A stretch of 64,000 bases of DNA, taken from Saezia sanguinis (GTDB lineage: Bacteria > Pseudomonadota > Gammaproteobacteria > Burkholderiales > Burkholderiaceae_C). The notes below the pieces were generated by a model, which searched no databases, was not told the DNA's origin, and saw only the letters and a list, made by a program, of their open reading frames with translations. Of this stretch, positions 29,371 through 37,659 are shown piece after piece. Where the stretch lies: positions 514,420 to 578,419 of the forward strand of contig NZ_PQSP01000002.1 in the NCBI RefSeq assembly GCF_003991585.1, read 5' to 3'. The first letter of the stretch is position 1, and each line of letters begins with the position of its first letter. A program made the translations under genes and the position numbers.

Positions 29371-30279
29371 ATGGGGCAAAATGGAACACAAGGGACAACA
29401 GCACAAGTTACGACAGGTTCAGCGAATACCACGCCTAATACAACAGTAGAGCAAGCAATTACACGAATAGAGGCAACAGTTGAATATCATATTTATACGA
29501 GCGGCAGCATTAAATATAAATTAATAGATAACACAGGTGATGATAAAAAAAGAACAAGTCAGGAATTAAAAAACGCAAGAACGAAAGCCAAATATATCTA
29601 TCACGATTCCAATAGTACGGAACATGATTTAGGTACATACGATATTACTGCAACGAAAAACACCTATACAAATTATGGGGATCAATTAAAAGGGGATAAG
29701 ATTTATTTAATTGATATTAATGATATCAATAATTATCAAAGCACAGATGGTAAGGTTAAGTTTTCTTTGGCAATGAATACGACTCGTCCTTATGCAAATG
29801 ATGTGACAACTGCCTCTTTATTGGGTGCGATGCTTAATACGGGTTATACAGATTTTAACTTTAATGGAGGAAGTAATAATAAGGGAGAGTCGCCAGCACC
29901 AAGCACAAGCCATAAAAACGGAACAAACCTTGATATGCGCTACTTGAGAACTGACAAATCAGGCAATATGGTTTATCTTGATAAAAATGATGAAACTGGA
30001 GATCCATGTGGCTGGAAAGGGTTGGATGTTGATCGTCAAAATACATTTATTAAAGAGTTAAATACTTTTGGCTGGAGTGATATTAAGGGATGGGAGTATT
30101 GGGACAGCACGAATAGTCCTGATACCGCAACAGAATGGAATACATGGTATACCCAATGGAAAAAAGATAACCCAAATGAAACAGAAAAACCTATTTTAAA
30201 AAATATAAAGCACTTAGCAAACCACAATCATCACATCCATTTACAAAGTTACAGCCCAGCGTTAGAAGAAATATCATGA
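29371..30279 (+). CDS. Predicted T6SS effector, LAS-type peptidoglycan metallopeptidase
   Basis: A 302-residue protein without signal peptide, encoded 34 bases after VgrG1. It contains the zinc pattern of the LAS (M15/M74, hedgehog-like) peptidases: STSHKNGTNLDMRYL with His181 and Asp188, then HHIHL with His288 and His290. That spacing (SxHxxGxxxD ... HxH) is diagnostic of murein D,D- or D,L-peptidases. The N-terminal half (residues 1 to about 150) is Thr/Asn-rich and may be for loading. The next gene encodes a lipoprotein overlapping by four bases, as effector and immunity genes do. Substrate bond is not determinable. Confidence 0.65.
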   Translation: MGQNGTQGTTAQVTTGSANTTPNTTVEQAITRIEATVEYHIYTSGSIKYKLIDNTGDDKKRTSQELKNARTKAKYIYHDSNSTEHDLGTYDITATKNTYTNYGDQLKGDKIYLIDINDINNYQSTDGKVKFSLAMNTTRPYANDVTTASLLGAMLNTGYTDFNFNGGSNNKGESPAPSTSHKNGTNLDMRYLRTDKSGNMVYLDKNDETGDPCGWKGLDVDRQNTFIKELNTFGWSDIKGWEYWDSTNSPDTATEWNTWYTQWKKDNPNETEKPILKNIKHLANHNHHIHLQSYSPALEEIS

Positions 30280-30923
30280 TAAATAAAAAACACACAATAA
30301 AATTAATTAAATACCTTCATTTCATATTTATTTTGTTGTTTTCGATAGGATGTACTCATGCAACAATTAACCAACCGTTAGCTTTTCCCATTGAGTCAAA
30401 ACAATTCACGCACTATTACAACCAAGCTCCTGGTGTATATGAGTTTTATCTTAAGCCAGAGTACCAAGGGAAAGTTATAAATTTCGATACACAGGAAACC
30501 AAAGTACCCATTAAAGGTGCGCACTTTGGCAATAATGTCGTTACGGCAAGTTTACATTATTTTGAACTAGGTCAATTTGAACTTGATGGATATTTATTTA
30601 AACTCATTATCTACAACCGTAATGATGATTCAGATATTGTGCTGTTAAACATTCAATTAAATAGCTACGCCCCGAATGGACAACTCATTGATGCTCTTTT
30701 ATTAGATAGCCGATTCGGATTTGAAGAATTTGAACGATTCTCTGAGTTCACCATCAATCAAGATGTTATCACTATTGATAGCTATATCACTTATATTACA
30801 GAAGTGATTGATGGTGGGGAGTTAGGCAACAAAATTGAAAATCCTCTTCCTCAGCCCTTTATACAAGAGGAATACCAAATTAATAATGGCATTTTCAAGC
30901 TAATGTCACGGACAGAATTTTAA
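30276..30923 (+). CDS. Lipoprotein, predicted immunity protein
   Basis: A 215-residue protein with a signal peptide and lipobox FSIGC, followed by an all-beta-looking domain with no family I recognise. Its start overlaps the stop of the predicted LAS effector (ATGA), implying coupled translation. A periplasm-facing lipoprotein would be correctly placed to neutralise a wall-degrading toxin. The codon usage is AT-rich like the effector. Confidence 0.6.
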   Translation: MINKKHTIKLIKYLHFIFILLFSIGCTHATINQPLAFPIESKQFTHYYNQAPGVYEFYLKPEYQGKVINFDTQETKVPIKGAHFGNNVVTASLHYFELGQFELDGYLFKLIIYNRNDDSDIVLLNIQLNSYAPNGQLIDALLLDSRFGFEEFERFSEFTINQDVITIDSYITYITEVIDGGELGNKIENPLPQPFIQEEYQINNGIFKLMSRTEF

Positions 30924-30947
30924 CAGTTTTACAGGGATGTTTATATT

Positions 30948-31886
30948 ATGGGAAAAGGAACACCAAGCGATAGCAAAACTCAAAGTGCAGATAATAAGGC
31001 TGGAACAGGGCAAACAACTCCTGGTACAAATAGTACAAAACCAGAAAACGTCATATCGCAATGTATTAGCGAAAAATTACCTTATTTTGTGATGATGGCT
31101 TATCATGACCCTGATAAGCCCGGTAAATCAGAAGCCTTTAGGGTAGCCGCTGAGTTCAAGAAAAAGCGCCTCAAACAAATTTATCCCAAAGCAATCATTG
31201 ATGTAGAAGATAAAGTAACTCATACAGCAGATTTTATCAGTATCCTGAATGGCATTGGTGAAAAGATAAAAAATTGCCCTAACTATTTATTGAAAGAAGT
31301 TCATTTTTTTGGACATAGTAATTTTGACATGCTATTTTTCCATGGTAAAGGTGATAATCTTACTTACGGCAAGCTCAAGGAACTTAATCCTTTACCATGG
31401 GATAATGACTATTTAGATGCAGCTTTAGTTTTACATAGCTGTCGTTCGTCAAGGTTTGAGGATCAAGAGGAAGATAAGGATATAAGAGCTGAAAAATGTA
31501 TTGCCAACGCTCTTTCCAAACATTTAAATGCAAAAGTTGTGGGGCAAGTAACATTTGCAACCAATAATACGGGAAAGACTGTGAATGACTGGAAATACAG
31601 AAATAGCGCTCTAAAAAATCAGTGGGAAATTGATTGGTTTACCATGAATCCAAATATCGTACTTTGGGCTTATGCAGCAGGGACAAGTGTTCAAGCCACT
31701 CATGGGAACTCAGAAGAATATAAAAAATTTTTAACCTATCAAACCCATTATATAAGAGGAGTGAGATATACAACATCTGAGTCTAATAACCAAATTTGGC
31801 CTTGCCGTGCATTTCAGCCTGGAAGAACATTTGAACGTGTGGTTGAAAAAGACAAGTTTAACCGCTTTGATTTGATATATATCTAA
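30948..31886 (+). CDS. Predicted T6SS effector with clan-CD-like His/Cys pair
   Basis: A 312-residue protein of no family I can name. After a low-complexity Ser/Thr/Gly head (residues 1 to 40) comes an alpha/beta domain with a hydrophobic strand ending VHFFGHSN (His123) and a second ending ALVLHSCRSSR (Cys165). Strand-HG/HS and strand-xxC are the layout of caspase-like (clan CD) and CHAT peptidases. Lacking a signal peptide and following VgrG1 and the first effector pair, it is a plausible second cargo. A role as hydrolase other than peptidase is possible. Confidence 0.5.
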   Translation: MGKGTPSDSKTQSADNKAGTGQTTPGTNSTKPENVISQCISEKLPYFVMMAYHDPDKPGKSEAFRVAAEFKKKRLKQIYPKAIIDVEDKVTHTADFISILNGIGEKIKNCPNYLLKEVHFFGHSNFDMLFFHGKGDNLTYGKLKELNPLPWDNDYLDAALVLHSCRSSRFEDQEEDKDIRAEKCIANALSKHLNAKVVGQVTFATNNTGKTVNDWKYRNSALKNQWEIDWFTMNPNIVLWAYAAGTSVQATHGNSEEYKKFLTYQTHYIRGVRYTTSESNNQIWPCRAFQPGRTFERVVEKDKFNRFDLIYI

Positions 31887-31910
31887 ATAACCCACTTGGA
31901 GAGCGATATT

Positions 31911-33002
31911 GTGATATTGAAGCTAAGGAAAAGAATATTTTTTTCATTCTGCCTTCTTATTATCGTACTCCTTATAGCTTCTATTTTTATTAGAAAGGTT
32001 CACATGGACTATCAAATTAAGCCCTCTTCATTACCACAACAGCAGCTTTGGACAATAGAGCATGCACAGGGTGTACTGGAGAATGCCTATTATATAGGAA
32101 TTCCGAGGGTTGAAGATAAAGTGGCACTACTGGCATTGGTGAGGCAGGCCTGGCAATGGGATAAGAATGCAATGATTCAATATGTTGAGATTCTTAACAG
32201 TGAAATGATCTATCCTCCAGATGAAGATGAGTCACTTGATCACTTTTTAATAACATACCGTGAACAGATTGTGGGCAGTAATGGGGATTTACTCAATGAA
32301 CCTCCTATACTAAGATTACCTTATTGGGATTTTATGCAGATTTTAGCTAGTAATAAGTATCCCTATCCTGCAAAACGATTAGCAGGAAGAATGCTCGGAA
32401 ACAGTGGAAAAGATGAGCAAAACAATTATCTTCCCTACAGCAAGGAAGATGCTAGTCAAATGGTAAATTATTTGCGATATAGCATTGCTGGAGGATATAG
32501 AAGTTATGAATTTTTAGCTGATACACTCCTTTTTAGAACAGGCTTTGGCAATAGAGATGAAGATCATGAATCCTTAAACCGTTTACAAAATCATGCCAGC
32601 GATTTGTCACAAGAAGAGTTACTAGAAGCAATAGAAGCCTACAAAGTATGTGCAACTCATGGATCAAGTTACTGCATGATGCGTTTATCGGAAGCCTATT
32701 TTAACGGTATTGGCTTTGAAAAAAACCTTGAACAGGCATATATATGGGCCAAGTTATCTCATCAAGCTTATGCACTATTTTTAGAAGACGCTTTGACCCA
32801 AGCCCCCCCTGACTTATGGGTTCAGCATATGTATAAAACTGTTGATACCTATAATGAGGAAATTTTAAGTCAGATTCTGCAAGAAATAAATCGAGAACAA
32901 ATAGAGCTAGCTGAGGCAACTAAACAAGCCATGGAGACTAAGCTAACCTGGGACTATGAGACATGGGTAAGAGGTAGAGATCCAGTTCCCCCTATGCCTT
33001 AA
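31911..33002 (+). CDS. Membrane-anchored Sel1-repeat protein, predicted immunity
   Basis: A 363-residue protein with an N-terminal transmembrane anchor (FFSFCLLIIVLLIASIFI) and a helical periplasmic domain ending in a Sel1-like repeat (GSSYCMMRLSEAYFNGIGFE continuing NLEQAYIWAKLS). Sel1-repeat proteins are frequent T6SS immunity proteins. A GTG start is chosen because GGAGAG lies seven bases upstream; a TTG 15 bases earlier lies within that signal. It follows the clan-CD-like effector by 24 bases and probably protects against it. Confidence 0.6.
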   Translation: MILKLRKRIFFSFCLLIIVLLIASIFIRKVHMDYQIKPSSLPQQQLWTIEHAQGVLENAYYIGIPRVEDKVALLALVRQAWQWDKNAMIQYVEILNSEMIYPPDEDESLDHFLITYREQIVGSNGDLLNEPPILRLPYWDFMQILASNKYPYPAKRLAGRMLGNSGKDEQNNYLPYSKEDASQMVNYLRYSIAGGYRSYEFLADTLLFRTGFGNRDEDHESLNRLQNHASDLSQEELLEAIEAYKVCATHGSSYCMMRLSEAYFNGIGFEKNLEQAYIWAKLSHQAYALFLEDALTQAPPDLWVQHMYKTVDTYNEEILSQILQEINREQIELAEATKQAMETKLTWDYETWVRGRDPVPPMP

Positions 33003-33029
33003 GTGATTTCATTGTGCAAGGGCGCTTGA

Positions 33030-33425
33030 TTTGGCATTTACAAAAATTTTGTAACTTCAATTCTGAAAAGTTTTCACTGTAACGAGCAAGGCCAACTTAT
33101 TGAAGAATTTAATTATGAGACTGGATTCGCATTTTCAGTCGATGGTCTGATCCAAAAAATGCGCGATGAGTTTAAGGAGGACATTGCTGATACCCGATAT
33201 ACGCGAAGAGTGGAGCGAGGGCCGATGATTATTGGTGGTAAGGAAGTGCCATTATATGCAGTGTACATGTATGCACCAGAGCCAGGTGAGAATGTTGTCT
33301 ATCAATTGATGGCTTATGTGGTTGATGGCACTACAGGTGATGTACGGTATAGCCAATACACTGACTTGCAGGCCAGTCCTGATATTCTCAATGTGTATAA
33401 GGAGTTAGTGGAAAGTCGTCAGTAA
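33030..33425 (+). pseudogene. Remnant of an immunity-like gene (3' part)
   Basis: An open frame of about 130 codons with no start codon in its first 43 codons and no ribosome site; the first ATG is at 33159. The translation (YETGFAFSVDGLIQKMRDEF through ELVESRQ) looks like genuine protein. It reads as the 3' end of a gene that lost its 5' part, plausibly an orphaned immunity gene left after effector turnover. The family is not recognised. Confidence 0.45.
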
Positions 33426-33556
33426 TAAAAATTGAGAGGTATAAGCAGATCTGTAACCAGATCATCATCCCCTGTGATATACATTGATAACAGTCGGGAC
33501 GCTGAACGTTGTGGCAGGGATCGTCAGGTGATAAGTGAAACCCTAAACAGCTGATC

Positions 33557-34435
33557 ATGAAAAAATCCACAATCCATTATTACCATCTCTTACCCGAAGA
33601 ATTACATCAGCAAGCCGATGCATTGATTGATTATCTGACCTATTTTCCTTATGAACCTCCCACTGCATGTTATTACTGTGGCAGCAGACGTTTTCATGTC
33701 AACAGCCTGTCCCAAAGCGGGATCTATTATTACAGGTGCTCTTCTTGTGATAAAGGTTTCAACCGGCTCACCGGCACGCCCTTTGTTTTGGCATGGCATA
33801 ATGACAAATGGGGAGAATTTGCTTACTGGCGCTTATCCGGGCTTTCTTTGTATAAAGTGGCGCAAAAGATAGGACTCTCAGAAGCTGCGACCAAACTGCG
33901 AGATCAAAAAGTGCTGCTGATGATGAAAGCGCAAACCCCTGCGCTTTATCAATGGTGGGTAAGTCATCAAGGCAGAATGACCCGCTCAGTGTCCCCTTTG
34001 GTAAAAGCACAAAAGAAAGCATTTAAATCCTGGCTGGCTCAAACCCTGACACAGCAAAAAAGAGTATGCCCAACATGCCAAAATATCTGTAAGAAAATAA
34101 GCAGTCCATCGCTTCATTCTGATCGCCCTCAATTTTTTTGCGGAAGATGTCGTAAAGCCTTTAATCCATTGGCAGGAACACCATTTTATCGAATGGGCTT
34201 TATCGAAAAATGGAAGCCTTACTTTGATCTGATGGTGGAAGGGATCAGCCAGGCCCAAGCGGCTAAAATATTGAGGTTATCCAAACGAACCTTGATTAAG
34301 TGGGAGCGGAATTTTCTCAAACAGATGCAGCGCATGGAGTTAAATGCACTCACGCAATGGATCATGTGGCAAAAGAGCCGTCGTTACCTTGAAGCCATCA
34401 AGGAAGGGAAAGCTAAAAAACGCGCTCATTTGTGA
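33557..34435 (+). CDS. DUF746-like double zinc-ribbon / HTH protein
   Basis: A 292-residue protein built as a duplication: each half has a four-Cys zinc ribbon (CYYCGSRRFH...YRCSSC and CPTCQNIC...FFCGRC), a conserved FNRLTGTPF / FNPLAGTPF segment and a helix-turn-helix-like segment (GLSLYKVAQKIGLSEAATKL and GISQAQAAKILRLSKRTLIK). This fits the DUF746 family of Burkholderiales, reminiscent of transposase N-termini, but there is no catalytic core. It lies between the two VgrG cassettes. A DNA-binding role is inference. Confidence 0.6.
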   Translation: MKKSTIHYYHLLPEELHQQADALIDYLTYFPYEPPTACYYCGSRRFHVNSLSQSGIYYYRCSSCDKGFNRLTGTPFVLAWHNDKWGEFAYWRLSGLSLYKVAQKIGLSEAATKLRDQKVLLMMKAQTPALYQWWVSHQGRMTRSVSPLVKAQKKAFKSWLAQTLTQQKRVCPTCQNICKKISSPSLHSDRPQFFCGRCRKAFNPLAGTPFYRMGFIEKWKPYFDLMVEGISQAQAAKILRLSKRTLIKWERNFLKQMQRMELNALTQWIMWQKSRRYLEAIKEGKAKKRAHL

Positions 34436-34765
34436 TGACTTTGACTCAATGCTAGGTAAGGGTTGTTAAACATGATGTCAGGCAATATCTTTTGTGGTTC
34501 ATTAATATTTTTTACTCATTTTGAGTATACAAATAGGTATACATACTTAACAACAGTAATCCCGCCATCCCCAAACGCGTTTTTAGCAATGGCAATGCGC
34601 TTGCTGATTACGACATCACATCGTTCTAGTAGATAGTGTCGTCACGAAATACGAAGCCAAAGAGTCAGGCATCGGATCTGTACGGCAGCGACAAATGAGG
34701 ACAGATTCTTTGCATAACGGGTACAACCACCTCCTAAAGGCAGACCCAAAGACCAAAAGACTCAT
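34436..34765. other. Intergenic region, no intact gene
   Basis: Low-coding sequence after the DUF746-like gene. On the minus strand a short open segment (34550 to 34630, translation CDVVISKRIAIAKNAFGDGG) resembles a protein fragment, possibly from a ParA-like ATPase, but is too short to assign. Nothing else is evident. Confidence 0.3.
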
Positions 34766-35033
34766 GATCCTTTATCGGCTCAACTTTTCGGTTTAGTCGT
34801 TAGGAAAATACGTACTGAAAAAGGAATTTGGCAGGAGGATCTGGCAAACATTGCGATTATTGAGCGGGCTCGTTTAGGTAGGATCGAGTGCGGGGGAGCG
34901 TTCACCGTTGCAACCACTGATTCTAAAAATAGCCAAGGCGCTGGACGTAAGCGCTGATTGTCTATTGGATCAAACCGAGTTGTTGCTTTCTCAGAAGGTA
35001 AGCTCAAAAAAGTGCATAAAAAGCAATGACTGA
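34766..35033 (+). pseudogene. XRE-type HTH regulator, frameshifted remnant
   Basis: The frame DPLSAQLFGLVVRKIRTEKG followed by IWQEDLANIAIIERARLGRIECG is the start of a Cro/C1-type helix-turn-helix. Its continuation (ERSPLQPLILKIAKALDVSADCLLDQ) is found in another frame from about 34892, so a frameshift separates the two halves. No start codon is present. It marks a decayed regulator before vgrG2. Confidence 0.65.
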
Positions 35034-35183
35034 CATGCCAAAAAGTTTTGTCTGAGTCGTTAATAGAAAGTAGTTTAATTTTGGTAAGACCAGAGCTTTA
35101 GTTGGTTGAAGCGGTTTTGTGAGTTATTTACATTATAGTTAAATACCAGAGTTATTCAGGATAATAAAATAAAAAGGATAAGT

Positions 35184-37610
35184 ATGGTGCAAACTGATTT
35201 GCGTTTCAGTTTTGAAGCGGGCAAAAATAACGAAGAGAGTGAAACCACGCCCATAACATTTGATGTGGTTGAATTCAAGCTTGAAGAAGCACTCAATGAA
35301 CCATTTGTCCTTGAAATTGAACTTCTAAGTTCAGATGCCAATATCAATTTTGACAAGCTGTTGGATCAGCCGGCACTTTTCACCATCTGGCAAGGTGGCA
35401 CAGCGGTGCGCTATGTACGTGGACTCATATCAAATTTCAGCCAGCGCGAAACTGGATTCAGAAGAACCCGTTATCACGCAGTCGTCGAACCCATGCTCTC
35501 CCGCACCCGACTCTATTCTGACTGGGAAATCTTCCAGCAGCAAAGCGTGCCCGAGATCGTGGGCAAAGTGCTCAAGGCTGACCGGGTGGACAACTACATC
35601 CTGAACGCGCAACAACCCCATTTGAGCCGCGAATTCTGCGTGCAGGCCGACGAGACCGACCTCCAGTTTATCCAGCGCTTGCTGGCCGAAGAGAGTTTTG
35701 TGTACCGGTTTGAACATGGTGAGCAGAACCACCAGTTGCTCATCACCGATGTCATTCAGACATTCGGTTCATTGTCTAGTACAGAGGATACTGAGGGACA
35801 AGAAGACAATGCACCTGCGGCACAGCCCGTGTTGTACCAGCCCAACCCGGCAGGAGATCGTCCACAACCGGCGCTGCGCACCTTTGCCTACCAGGAAAAA
35901 GTCCGCACCGCACGCCAGACCCAAAGAGACTACACGTTTAAAAACCCGCGTTACGACCAGCAGCAGATGAGTATCGGACGTCATATGCCCGCGCAGTCCA
36001 CAGAGTATGAACGCTACGACTATCCGGGACGTTATAAACAGGATAGCGTGGGCGTGCCGTTTACCCGCACGCGATTGCAGTCCTTAAGAAGAGACGCCAG
36101 AACTGCGACAGCCAGCGGGGATGATGCCAGAATCCAACCTGGCGTGGCGTTTGAGCTTACCGGTCATCCCAGAGGCGACCTCAACACCTTTTGGCGGCCT
36201 GTCAGGGTGGAGCACAAGGGCCAGCAGCATACCAGCGGCGAAGAAGAAGCGGCCAGTGCGCAGGTCAGCACGCATTATGAGCAGACAGCGGAGCTTGTTC
36301 CCGCTACCACTGAGTGGAAAGCAGAAATCCCACCGAAACCACACCTGCATGGGCCCGAGATCGCCCATGTGGTTGGGCCTGTGGGAGAGGAAATATTCAC
36401 CGATGAATACGGGCGAGTTAAAGTGCAGTTCCCGTGGGACAGAATTGGTGGCTTTGATGAACACAGCACCTGCTGGATACGGGTGGCGCAGAACTGGGCC
36501 GGGGCCGGCTGGGGTCATATGGCATTACCCCGCGTGGGACAAGAGGTAATTGTCGATTTCCTGGATGGTGACCCGGATCAGCCGATTATCACCGGGCGCA
36601 CCTATGACGCCAACCATCCCACCCCCTACAGGCTGCCGGCACTCAAAACCCAGCAGACGGTCAAAAGTAAGGAGCATAAAGGAACAGGCTACAACGAACT
36701 GCTGATCGATGACACGACCGGAGAAATCAAAACCCAGCTCCATTCTACTCATGGAGCCACGCAATTGACGCTGGGTTATCTGACCCATCCTAGAAGAAAT
36801 GACGGCACCGGGGATGGCAGAGGCGAAGGGTTTGAGTTACGCACAGATGACTGGGGAGCTATCCGTGCGGCCAAAGGCCTTTATATCTCCACCGACGAAA
36901 GACAAAACGCTCAGGGCAAACAGCTCGACCTCCAGGAAGCCATCGACAACCTCCAAAATGCTTTGGGCATTGCCCAACAACTTGCCCAGGCGGCTCAAAC
37001 CGCTAAAGCCATTCCTGCTGAAGTACAAGATCAGCGGCAGCAACTTCAAGAAGTTTACACTGACCTGAAGGCTTCAGGCATACTCAGCAATTCGGTGGCA
37101 GGCACGGCGCTTGCCAGCACCCGTAGTGCCCAGGTCAGCGCTAACCAGCATGTGACCATCACGTCCGGCAAAAACACTGATGTGAGCGCAGCGAAAAACC
37201 TCACGGCTACAGCTGCAGATGCTGTCTCCATCGTTGCGGTTCAGCAGGGAATGCAGCTTATTGCCAACCAGGGCATGATGCAAGTACAGGCGCAGCATGG
37301 TGAGATGAACATCATTGCCGACAAAACCCTCAAAATACTCAGCACCCACGGCAAAACAGAAATCGCGGCCCAAAAAGAGTTGCTGCTCACATGCCAGGGC
37401 GCATACATTAAGCTCAGTGGTGGGCGCATAGAAATTGGGGGCACAAAACTCGATTTGAAAGCACCATTTAACGCAACAGGGTCAGCCACCATCAATTACG
37501 CCATGCCAATGTTCACACCGGCAAAAGCCGCCTTCAATCTGACGGGAACACCGCTGGAGCAGCACGAGCAGACTCTCACTAGATGCAGGTTTTTCCTGTT
37601 CTCAGAATAA
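35184..37610 (+). CDS. vgrG: T6SS spike protein VgrG2
   Basis: An 808-residue VgrG, closely similar to VgrG1 through the gp27, OB-fold (EEIFTDEYGRVKVQFPWDR, WGHMALPRVGQEVIVDF) and DUF2345 needle regions. It lacks the tandem C-terminal domains and instead ends with a short unrelated tail (FTPAKAAFNLTGTPLEQHEQ and onward). The effector gene begins 49 bases downstream. The tail is probably the specificity element for that effector. Confidence 0.95.
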   Translation: MVQTDLRFSFEAGKNNEESETTPITFDVVEFKLEEALNEPFVLEIELLSSDANINFDKLLDQPALFTIWQGGTAVRYVRGLISNFSQRETGFRRTRYHAVVEPMLSRTRLYSDWEIFQQQSVPEIVGKVLKADRVDNYILNAQQPHLSREFCVQADETDLQFIQRLLAEESFVYRFEHGEQNHQLLITDVIQTFGSLSSTEDTEGQEDNAPAAQPVLYQPNPAGDRPQPALRTFAYQEKVRTARQTQRDYTFKNPRYDQQQMSIGRHMPAQSTEYERYDYPGRYKQDSVGVPFTRTRLQSLRRDARTATASGDDARIQPGVAFELTGHPRGDLNTFWRPVRVEHKGQQHTSGEEEAASAQVSTHYEQTAELVPATTEWKAEIPPKPHLHGPEIAHVVGPVGEEIFTDEYGRVKVQFPWDRIGGFDEHSTCWIRVAQNWAGAGWGHMALPRVGQEVIVDFLDGDPDQPIITGRTYDANHPTPYRLPALKTQQTVKSKEHKGTGYNELLIDDTTGEIKTQLHSTHGATQLTLGYLTHPRRNDGTGDGRGEGFELRTDDWGAIRAAKGLYISTDERQNAQGKQLDLQEAIDNLQNALGIAQQLAQAAQTAKAIPAEVQDQRQQLQEVYTDLKASGILSNSVAGTALASTRSAQVSANQHVTITSGKNTDVSAAKNLTATAADAVSIVAVQQGMQLIANQGMMQVQAQHGEMNIIADKTLKILSTHGKTEIAAQKELLLTCQGAYIKLSGGRIEIGGTKLDLKAPFNATGSATINYAMPMFTPAKAAFNLTGTPLEQHEQTLTRCRFFLFSE

Positions 37611-37659
37611 AATAAAAACATCAGAAAAACCAAAAAGAACACATCAAATTCAGGGTAGC

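Noticed and set aside
34550..34640. Minus-strand text VVISKRIAIAKNAFGDGG resembling a ParA-like C-terminus.
   Set aside because: Too short, with no start and a stop nearby; similarity cannot be tested here.
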